Shown here one piece after another: positions 1-6,270 of a stretch of 6,270 bases of DNA. Made by a program: the position numbers and the translations under genes. The stretch comes from Candidatus Krumholzibacteriota bacterium (GTDB lineage: Bacteria > Krumholzibacteriota > Krumholzibacteriia > Krumholzibacteriales > Krumholzibacteriaceae). The stretch spans positions 1 through 6,270 of the forward strand of contig DAOVNN010000174.1 of NCBI GenBank assembly GCA_030630165.1, written 5' to 3'. The notes below the pieces were generated by a model. It did not search any database. It had not been told where the DNA came from and worked only from the letters and a program-made list of their open reading frames with translations. The first letter of the stretch is position 1. Every line of letters starts with the position of its first letter.

Positions 1-2
1 GG

Positions 3-3000
3 TTAATACTCATTGCTCCAGTTCAGCTCCAGGCCTGTTTCCGAGTCCTGATCGATAAAGGTCTCAATACTGAAACGCCTGGTAAGCCGGTACTCGAGAT
101 TGATCAGGAAGTTGGCCGTGTTCTCCAGCCCCTGCTCGTACTTGAGCATGGTCTTGCTGTTGAGGTACTTGCCCACCATCAGCGCCGTCTCGTTCGGGTC
201 TCTCGTGCTCTGCTGAAATGTGAACATATCTACGCCCAGCCTTTTCGACATCTCACCTTCGAGTTTCCTGGATCCGAAGACCATGAGTATCTCGGCGGTA
301 CGCTCCTGGAGCAGGTCCGACTGGGATCCGTCGAGGTCGCTCATCGTCTGTCCGAAGAGTAGAAGGGACATTATGTCGCTTTCCGACTTTGCCGGATTCG
401 ATGTCAGCTCGATCTCGGGCTCGAGGGCGGTGCCGGTGAGCGTGATGCTGACATCGTACTCGCTCACCTGGGTCGTCAGGGTGAGATCGAATGAGGGATT
501 CATCTCGTCCTCGCCGTAGAAGAAGACACTGCCGTGCTGAATCTCGAAGTACCTTCCCATGAAAGCGAGGCGCCCTTTTCTCGGCTTGAGCTCGCCCGTG
601 ATGATCGGCTTGTCTCCCTTCTGACGGATACGGAGGGTTCCCTCGAGCTCGAGGTTGAGCCGCTCGCTCTCGACCCGGAAAGAGTTCGGGATCGTGATGG
701 TCACGTCGATATCCACTCCTTCCAGGGCCTCCGGCTGGTCGAGCACGATGGTATCCAGCGCGGCGGCGAGGGTCGTGTCCGTTGCGATGCGGAACGAGTC
801 AGCCGCTTCCCGGAGGATCGATTCTCCCTCGACGTCGTACAGGCTCTCTTTCATCTCGGGGATGCGGAGCAGCGCTTGCTCGATTATAATATCTCCCTTT
901 ACAGAAGGCCTTACGAGGTCGCCCCCGAACTCGAGATCGACGGTCGGAGACGCATGAAGGTCGCTTGCTACCGCGAGAGACATATCCTTCGTCCTGAAAC
1001 TCCCGTCAAATCGGGGATTGCCCACTTCCCCCGCGGCCCTGAACTCGATCTTGACGAATCCTTCCAGATCGATATCGGGAGGGAGGACAGGGTCGAGGTC
1101 GGTAAGTGCCAGCATTCCGGATACGATCTCGAGCAGCATCTCACCCGTTTTGGGACGGTTGATGGCAAACGGGATCAGCGAGACCTCGAGCGGATATTCG
1201 AGGATGCCGGTAAAGACAGATTGCCCGGATTTAGTAAGTGTAAGCCCTGCCGACAGGCCGGTTGTCCGTTTTTCGGCGGCGGTTCGCGTTCCCTCTGCCG
1301 TTCTCGAATGGACGAGCCGCCTGAGCGTTGTATCCGACACCTCTTCGCGCGCATAGCCTCCGTCGATAGAGAGGAGGTACTTTTCCAGTTCTTTCCCGCC
1401 TTTAAAGGAGCAGTCGAGCAGAACAACCGCTTCCGGATCGGAAAGTGTACCGCGCGCCGCGATTCTTCCGCTCAACGTTCCGATCTGACTCGGTTTGTCG
1501 GCGACGAGAGCCTTCAACTCGCCCGGAACAGGAACCTTGTCGAGGATAACGTCAATCACTAGCGGGCCGTCGGCCAGGGAGCCGTTACTCTGGAGTGGAG
1601 GCAGGGTTCCGTCGAGAGAGCAGATCGTCCTGTCGGGGCCGTTGATCTTGAGTGATGCCTTGAGGGCGAGTGTGTCGGCAGTCATACCGAATGATATGAC
1701 CGTCTTTGTGTCGTCTCCGATTGTGATCCCGTTGATCAGGCCGTCGATCGAGAGTTTCGACGGACCTTCCGCGCGGGCGTCGATAGTGACACTGTATGGC
1801 CACAGGCGTTCGGCGATCTCTATGAAATCGGGTTTTTCAGGTATTGAGACCTCTATGTGCGCTTCCATGTCGGCTGAGTCGGGAGAGGCGATCCCCGCGG
1901 CCCTTATGCTCCCGATGCTTCCCTCCATGTGCATCCCATCAACGCGGATTCCTCCGCCCGCGATAGTCGAAATGGTGAACGGAGCCTTTGAAGTGAGGGT
2001 CTGGCCGGCGATTTCCGTATGGAACGTGTCTGCAAGGACCGTCATGCTGTCGCCGTTCAGAAGCCTGAACGCGAGGAGGATCTCGGAGTCCTTACCAAGG
2101 GCCTCGAGCCTCACCGATGCTTCAGCCGGGTGGCCCGCTTTAACGTAGTCCGTGTATGAAGCGTTGACGCTGTCGAACCTGACGGCCTTCCCATAAAGCC
2201 CCTCGGGCATGGAGAGGGTTGCGGTAGTGATCCCGCCGGCTCTCTTCGTCGTCCCTGAAAATGCCGGGATGACGAGCCCCTCTGTCGACATCCCGCCGTC
2301 CATGTCGATCGACACGGTTGGATCGCTCATTTTCTCGGTGACTGTGCATCGGGCGTCGAGTGTCATCGACAGGTGTCTCCCGGCGAGATGTCCGAGACGC
2401 TGTACTAGCAGTGAATCAGCCAGCGAAACGTCCGCATCGAGGTTCAGCATTTCTCCAGCGATACTGCCGGCCGCAGATATCATCAGTCCCTCAAAGACAA
2501 AAGCCATCGTATCAACAACGATGCTGTCGCTGTTTCCAGCGATAGAAACGAGAGCGGAATCGATCCATTCTGTTCTGCCCAGGTCGACTCGCCCCTCTAA
2601 CGAGGCGCCGCTGTCCGCCGCTGCGTAAACTCCTTCGAAATCGATCATCAGCGGACCAAGATCACCGAGAGCTTCCTCTTTCCCGATAAGGGGGGCGAAG
2701 AGGTTCGGTCCTGGAAGATGCGCGGAGCCGCTCGCCGAGATCCCGCTGCCGCCGTCAGTCAGGTTTCCGTCGATCCTCACCTTGAAGGGGCCATCGGTAT
2801 GCCAGATCGATGTGACGGAATCCCACACCGCGGAATCGGCATCGACTGCCGCACGGAGTGCCGCTGGTATTTCGGGCCACTCTCCGAGGATATCGAAACT
2901 CCCGCTTCTCGAGCTGTCTATCTCCGCGCTGACCGAAATCCTGCCGAACATTCCCTCTGAATGGAGATCATTTATCTCGATGTCTCCGGTCTCCCTGTCC

Positions 3001-4544
3001 ATTCGGATACCGCCGGCGAGATATACGGTCCTTGTGTCTGCATTCGCGGGCGCCGGGCGGGTGAGTGTCAGGTCGAGGCCGCTTGAGAGGTCGGCGAGCG
3101 CGCTTGTGATAATCCTCATACCGTATGTATCGATGAGCAGGTCAACCCGGTACGGCCGGTCTCTCTCTGACGGGATGATCCCGGATACGTTTATCGAATC
3201 TATGGATATGCCGCCCGCGGATGCGTGTCCGGTGAGCAGCAGCGGTATGCCGTCCTGTGTGTCCGGATCACCGGTATCGAGCGTTAACTCCGCTGATGTC
3301 TCTTCGGGGAAAGTCATATCAGGCATCAGTGTGGACAACCAGGACAGGCTGTCCACCTTGACATATGCCGACAGCCGTGGGCTCCGGCCTGTGAGCGATC
3401 CGGAGGCGTCGAGCTTGAGTCCGGGCATTTCGAGCAGGATCCTGTCGGCAGCAATCTTATCGGTTTCATAAGTACCCGCGATATGCAGCGTGTCGAGATA
3501 CGAGGTGCTGCTTATGTGAATATCGGCGGTGACTGAAAACTCAGGTGACAGGCGGAGATGTCCATTAAGGTCGCCGCGCGCTCCTTCGAGATCGCCGATC
3601 CCCTCGAGGGGGCCTGCAAGGATCGGGAGAGATGACAGTTCCTCAGTACCCGGCGTGTGGAACTCGATATTGAAATCGACAGATGCGATGCGGCGCTTCT
3701 CGAGAGTCGCCTTCCCGCCGATTGATACGAAAGCGTCTGTCCGGGTAAGCGGGCCGTCCGCCGGAACGATACGTATCGTGAATGAGCTGTCCGGTTCCGT
3801 TCCGCATCTCATCAGGGCGCTCAGTTCATGGGGCAGGTGGATGACGCTTTCGCCCTCTAGAGACGGTTCGAGCAGATCGGCCCTGAGCCACAGGCTGTCC
3901 GTTGATACGGGAGTGCTCGATCTGTCGAGGGTCAGTTCATCGATTCCTGCGAACGGCTCCGATCCGTGGAGCAGGTCGAGGCCGCACCGCAGCTTCATGC
4001 CGATCAGCTCGATTCCTTCGGCGACGAGGATCCGTTGGCCGTCTATTTCGATCAGGTCGACGGCGATCGAGGGAATCCCGGGCACGGACCCGATGCGGGG
4101 AAATCCGCCATCTGGCCTTCTTTTATCTTCCGGCTTTCCATCACCATGGGCGCTGTCTGCCGGGGTGGAGAACCTCGCCGTGAGGGCTGGGATATCGCCG
4201 ATGATCCCTTTGGCAGTCACCTCTCTGATGTGAACGTCCTTCGTGATGAGTTCGGAAAGATCGGCAGCGATCCGCAGCTCCCTGACAGCGGCAAGAGTGT
4301 CACCGCCGTCTATCCAGGTCATTCCGTCCAGTTCAAGTGTGCCGAGAGACGGCCAGCGGGTATCCGAGAAGGAGATATCCCCCGGCACAGCTTTCTGAAC
4401 CTTCGACACAGCAAGATCGAGTAGCTTCTCGCGCACAGGCCTCACGAGCAGAAGCGCCAGGATGATAAACACGGCTGCCAGGAGTGCTGCCGCGGCTGCC
4501 GCCAGCACCTTCAGTGTTTTTCTTATGCCGTCCTTCACAGTCAT
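3..4544 (-). CDS. tamB: TamB-like translocation/assembly module protein (DUF490, AsmA-like)
   Basis: Probable inner-membrane-anchored partner of the upstream TamA-like protein. It is expected to span the periplasm as a long beta-sheet groove and to act in outer-membrane protein assembly or phospholipid transport. The complete frame encodes 1513 residues (E. coli TamB is about 1260). A basic N-terminus is followed by one hydrophobic anchor at about 13-34 and no other membrane segment. Next comes an AsmA/TamB-like N-terminal region (GDISFSDTRWPSLGTLELDG, about 55-74), then roughly 1100 residues of alternating short beta-strand repeats rich in Asp, Gly and Ser. The C-terminal TamB domain (about 1165-1513) includes GELKPRKGRLAFMGRYFEI (1317-1335), EPEIELTSNP (1375-1384) and SDIMSLLLFGQ (1389-1399), the classic signature of the family, and ends in amphipathic strands (LELNWSNEY). 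The ATG at 4544 sits immediately before the basic region and anchor and 13 bases after the tamA stop, so it is the natural start. Charged linkers lie at about 127-149 and 1066-1096. The fold and family are clear; the exact substrate is not. Confidence 0.94.
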   Translation of the reverse strand: MTVKDGIRKTLKVLAAAAAALLAAVFIILALLLVRPVREKLLDLAVSKVQKAVPGDISFSDTRWPSLGTLELDGMTWIDGGDTLAAVRELRIAADLSELITKDVHIREVTAKGIIGDIPALTARFSTPADSAHGDGKPEDKRRPDGGFPRIGSVPGIPSIAVDLIEIDGQRILVAEGIELIGMKLRCGLDLLHGSEPFAGIDELTLDRSSTPVSTDSLWLRADLLEPSLEGESVIHLPHELSALMRCGTEPDSSFTIRIVPADGPLTRTDAFVSIGGKATLEKRRIASVDFNIEFHTPGTEELSSLPILAGPLEGIGDLEGARGDLNGHLRLSPEFSVTADIHISSTSYLDTLHIAGTYETDKIAADRILLEMPGLKLDASGSLTGRSPRLSAYVKVDSLSWLSTLMPDMTFPEETSAELTLDTGDPDTQDGIPLLLTGHASAGGISIDSINVSGIIPSERDRPYRVDLLIDTYGMRIITSALADLSSGLDLTLTRPAPANADTRTVYLAGGIRMDRETGDIEINDLHSEGMFGRISVSAEIDSSRSGSFDILGEWPEIPAALRAAVDADSAVWDSVTSIWHTDGPFKVRIDGNLTDGGSGISASGSAHLPGPNLFAPLIGKEEALGDLGPLMIDFEGVYAAADSGASLEGRVDLGRTEWIDSALVSIAGNSDSIVVDTMAFVFEGLMISAAGSIAGEMLNLDADVSLADSLLVQRLGHLAGRHLSMTLDARCTVTEKMSDPTVSIDMDGGMSTEGLVIPAFSGTTKRAGGITTATLSMPEGLYGKAVRFDSVNASYTDYVKAGHPAEASVRLEALGKDSEILLAFRLLNGDSMTVLADTFHTEIAGQTLTSKAPFTISTIAGGGIRVDGMHMEGSIGSIRAAGIASPDSADMEAHIEVSIPEKPDFIEIAERLWPYSVTIDARAEGPSKLSIDGLINGITIGDDTKTVISFGMTADTLALKASLKINGPDRTICSLDGTLPPLQSNGSLADGPLVIDVILDKVPVPGELKALVADKPSQIGTLSGRIAARGTLSDPEAVVLLDCSFKGGKELEKYLLSIDGGYAREEVSDTTLRRLVHSRTAEGTRTAAEKRTTGLSAGLTLTKSGQSVFTGILEYPLEVSLIPFAINRPKTGEMLLEIVSGMLALTDLDPVLPPDIDLEGFVKIEFRAAGEVGNPRFDGSFRTKDMSLAVASDLHASPTVDLEFGGDLVRPSVKGDIIIEQALLRIPEMKESLYDVEGESILREAADSFRIATDTTLAAALDTIVLDQPEALEGVDIDVTITIPNSFRVESERLNLELEGTLRIRQKGDKPIITGELKPRKGRLAFMGRYFEIQHGSVFFYGEDEMNPSFDLTLTTQVSEYDVSITLTGTALEPEIELTSNPAKSESDIMSLLLFGQTMSDLDGSQSDLLQERTAEILMVFGSRKLEGEMSKRLGVDMFTFQQSTRDPNETALMVGKYLNSKTMLKYEQGLENTANFLINLEYRLTRRFSIETFIDQDSETGLELNWSNEY
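6..1052 (-). other. Segment encoding the C-terminal TamB (DUF490) domain
   Basis: Residues about 1165-1513 form the most conserved part of the protein and define the family. They begin with an AGEVGNPRFDGSF repeat and run through DLVRPSVKGDIIIEQALLRIP, cut by a charged, probably flexible stretch at about 1238-1276. The LAFMGRYFEIQHGSVFFYG strand pair and the SLLLFGQ motif follow. In characterised TAM complexes this end contacts the TamA POTRA/barrel. The terminal segments RRFSIETFIDQ and GLELNWSNEY have the alternating polarity of barrel-type strands. Confidence 0.85.
4443..4511 (-). other. Segment encoding the TamB inner-membrane signal-anchor helix
   Basis: Residues about 12-34 of the TamB-like protein form an uninterrupted Ala/Leu/Val/Ile run. 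Lys and Arg residues precede it (KDGIRKTLK) and RPVREK follows it. This is the pattern of an uncleaved N-in, C-out anchor that holds TamB in the inner membrane while the rest extends into the periplasm. There is no AxA-type site or lipobox Cys, so cleavage by signal peptidase I or II looks unlikely. Confidence 0.8.
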
Positions 4545-4557
4545 AGTTGTTTTTTCA
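4545..4557 (-). promoter_or_regulatory. tamA-tamB junction with tandem stop and no Shine-Dalgarno
   Basis: In gene direction the junction reads TGATGAAAAAACAACT followed by the tamB ATG. The first TGA (4558-4560) ends tamA and an in-frame second TGA (4555-4557) backs it up. Neither the 13-base gap nor the last five tamA codons contain GGAG, GAGG or AGGA. The A-rich stretch is the only candidate initiation signal. The close spacing suggests co-transcription and translational coupling, with ribosomes that finish tamA restarting on tamB. A-rich, SD-less leaders are common in Bacteroidota and relatives, but a single site cannot prove that affiliation. Confidence 0.6.
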
Positions 4558-6270
4558 TCACATCGGATAGCCGATGGCGAAGTGGAACGTGTACTCGGGT
4601 TCGCTCGGCTCGTAATCAGTCAGTCTGTATCCGAGATCGAACCGCAGCGGGCCCACCGGAGTCATTATCCTGATAGCGGGACCGACCGCGATCTCGATAT
4701 TGTCCCAGGTAAAGTCGCCGTGTCTTTGCCAGACCTGTCCGGCGTCGACAAATGCGGCCCCGTTGAATTTCCAGAACAGCGGGAACCTTACCTCGACGAA
4801 GCCGGTCATCATCACTTCGCCGCCGAGCGGCAGGCCGTTTTCGTCGAGCGGCCCGAGTTTTCTTCTTCCGAATCCCCTGTGGGTCGTGGAACCTCCCGCA
4901 TACAAGCGTTTGTCGGGGAGGAGCACGACCGAAGGGCTGAGCGGTGTCGCCGATCCGAGGCGCAGGTTCGCGGCTAATCCGAACTTCTTCGTGACCGGGA
5001 TGTGCGCTGTCCCGGAGACTTCAGTGAAAAAATAGTTGCTGTTCGATATTCCACCCTTCGGGCCGTATTCAAGTCGCAGCGAGGAGTATATTCCCCTGGT
5101 CGGATTGATCCGGTCGTCCGTCCCGTCGCATATAAAATGGTAGAGGAAATAACCGATCGGTCCTTCGGGATCATTGAAGTATTCTCTCTCGGTTGTCTGG
5201 ATGTCGTATTTCGCCAACTCGACCACGTACGCGATCGATGATTTTATCCTGCGGGTGTGAGGATAGGTCAGCCCGAGGCCGATTCCGGGACCGGTCTTCT
5301 CGTAGCTGTCTTCGCTGATATTGTCGTACCCGACGCGCAGCGTCCCGAGAAGTCTCGTCTTGAAAAGAACCGGCCACCAGGATAGCCATCTGCCGCTCTG
5401 CTTGTATTGCGTATAGGAGATCTCGAGACTCGATCCACGGCCCCTCTTGAAGAGGTTGGCGTGTTTCCAGCGCACCCTCGCGCTGAATCCGTCGTCCGAC
5501 CAGTATCCTCCGGCGAGCTCGAGAATACGGTGCTTCCGTTCCGACAGCTCCACGACCATAGCGAGCGAGTCGGGGGCAGTGTCTTCCAGTGAGATGCGGA
5601 TCTTCCTGAAGAGATGAAGCGCGGAGAGATTGTCCCGGGCATCGTTCACTGTATTCGGTTCGAACTGCTCGCCTCTTTTGATGTTCAGGGCGATCAGGGC
5701 CAGCTCGTTGAGGTCCTCGCTCGCCCCGCTCACACGAAAGCTGTCGAAGTAGTAGACGGAACCGGGGATTACCTCTAAGAGCACCCTGACCGTCGTCGTA
5801 TCAGTCATCTTTACATACGAGGCCGCGCTGGCGCGCGCATGGCCCGCCTTCATCAGGATCTCGAGAAGGGTCTTTTCGTCACTGACCATGGCGGCGTCGG
5901 AAAAGATCGAGCCTGTTCTCGTCTTTATACCTTTCATGGCCTGTTCCCCGAACCGGTCCGGTAGTCCGGCCATCTTTACCTCTGACACGATTACCGGAGG
6001 GCCTGGATCTATATCGAGAATCAGCTCGATTTCGCGCTTTTCTTCTTTCGGGTTGATCGATGGTGATATCTGGCTGTAGGGATATCCTCTGAGGGCAAGG
6101 AAAAGGTGGATCCTGTCAACGTCACGCCCCAGGCTTTGCTCGTAAAGGACCGCTTCCTTGTCCCCCAGCTCCAGCCCCTTTTTCAACTCGCTGCTGAAGT
6201 TCCGATCGATGCCGGACAGCGTAAGTGATTTGATCTCCCACCCGCGATAATTCGAGATCTCTTTCCATAC
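4558..6270 (-). CDS. tamA: TamA-like Omp85/BamA-superfamily outer-membrane protein (5' partial)
   Basis: Probable outer-membrane half of the translocation and assembly module, which helps insert beta-barrel proteins. The frame is open to the window edge, so the gene is 5'-truncated. The apparent TTG start at 6186 is not the real start, because the 28 codons upstream (6187-6270) read as the first strand of a POTRA domain (WEIKSLTLSGIDRNF). The visible 570 residues, numbered from 6270, divide into three POTRA domains at about 11-93, 94-172 and 173-244, then a barrel at about 245-570. The barrel carries Omp85 landmarks: DRINPTRG (386-393), the loop-6 RGF motif as GGSTTHRGFG (459-468), FVDAGQVW (507-514), and a penultimate-strand block around TPVGPLRFDLGYRL (537-550). 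Three POTRAs and a tamB neighbour favour TamA over five-POTRA BamA. Probably only a signal peptide and a few residues are missing. The last residues, FHFAIGYPM, end in Met rather than the usual Phe/Trp. The gene ends in tandem stops, TGATGA. Family assignment is firm; TamA versus a BamA paralogue is inferred from architecture and context. Confidence 0.92.
   Translation of the reverse strand, partial: VWKEISNYRGWEIKSLTLSGIDRNFSSELKKGLELGDKEAVLYEQSLGRDVDRIHLFLALRGYPYSQISPSINPKEEKREIELILDIDPGPPVIVSEVKMAGLPDRFGEQAMKGIKTRTGSIFSDAAMVSDEKTLLEILMKAGHARASAASYVKMTDTTTVRVLLEVIPGSVYYFDSFRVSGASEDLNELALIALNIKRGEQFEPNTVNDARDNLSALHLFRKIRISLEDTAPDSLAMVVELSERKHRILELAGGYWSDDGFSARVRWKHANLFKRGRGSSLEISYTQYKQSGRWLSWWPVLFKTRLLGTLRVGYDNISEDSYEKTGPGIGLGLTYPHTRRIKSSIAYVVELAKYDIQTTEREYFNDPEGPIGYFLYHFICDGTDDRINPTRGIYSSLRLEYGPKGGISNSNYFFTEVSGTAHIPVTKKFGLAANLRLGSATPLSPSVVLLPDKRLYAGGSTTHRGFGRRKLGPLDENGLPLGGEVMMTGFVEVRFPLFWKFNGAAFVDAGQVWQRHGDFTWDNIEIAVGPAIRIMTPVGPLRFDLGYRLTDYEPSEPEYTFHFAIGYPM

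Noticed and set aside
885..892. TATAAT-like sequence within tamB as an internal promoter
   Set aside because: The bases encode the conserved DIIIEQ stretch. No -35-like hexamer lies at suitable spacing on either strand, and no gene start follows.
534..1562. A 342-codon plus-strand open frame antisense to tamB
   Set aside because: It lies wholly inside the conserved TamB C-terminal region on the opposite strand. Its translation is charged and low-complexity with no recognisable domain, which is expected from antisense reading of GC-rich, codon-biased coding DNA.
2782..4233. Long plus-strand open frames (about 229 and 234 codons) antisense to the TamB body
   Set aside because: The translations are rich in Ser, Arg and Pro without domains or plausible ribosome sites, and they mirror a continuous minus-strand gene with clear family features.
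4555..4559. An ATG overlapping the tamA stop (ATGA-type) as an alternative downstream start
   Set aside because: This ATG reads only ATG AAA AAA CAA CTA before TGA, so it gives a five-codon peptide out of frame with tamB.
6184..6186. TTG codon as the start of the TamA-like gene
   Set aside because: The frame stays open to the window edge, and the 28 upstream codons complete the first strand of POTRA 1. Starting here would split that domain and leave no signal peptide.
1..6270. RNA genes, CRISPR, insertion sequences, attachment sites or terminators
   Set aside because: Almost every base is coding. I saw no tandem direct repeats with spacers, no transposase-like reading frame, no tRNA-like fold and no hairpin followed by a T-run outside the genes.

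Overview
The window holds two large, tightly packed genes on the minus strand and essentially nothing else. Reading in the gene direction (right to left), the first is a TamA-like Omp85/BamA-superfamily outer-membrane protein (4558-6270). Its 5' end lies beyond the right edge of the window. The second is a complete TamB-like (DUF490/AsmA-like) envelope-spanning protein of 1513 residues (3-4544). Only 13 bases separate them, so they almost certainly form one transcript. Two bases remain after the tamB stop, so neither promoter nor terminator of the operon can be seen.

The organism is a diderm (Gram-negative-type) bacterium, because both products belong to the outer-membrane biogenesis machinery. 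Three things fit an uncultured lineage in or near the FCB (Fibrobacterota-Chlorobiota-Bacteroidota) group or a similar environmental phylum better than an enterobacterium: the long and divergent TamB, the moderately high GC content judged by eye, and a purine-rich tamA-tamB junction with no Shine-Dalgarno sequence. This placement is an inference with low confidence.

Together the genes encode a probable translocation and assembly module (TAM). The TamA-like protein has three POTRA domains and a C-terminal 16-strand-type barrel in the outer membrane. The TamB-like protein has an N-terminal inner-membrane anchor, a long beta-rich periplasmic body, and a C-terminal TamB domain that is expected to dock on the TamA POTRA/barrel. 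In the known systems this bridge takes part in assembling outer-membrane proteins and, for TamB and other AsmA-like proteins, in moving phospholipid between the two membranes.

I found no RNA gene, mobile element, CRISPR array or novel system. The second-look items concern how this TAM departs from the classical one: length and insertions, internal repeats, the unusual end of the barrel, an SD-less start, and GATC enrichment.
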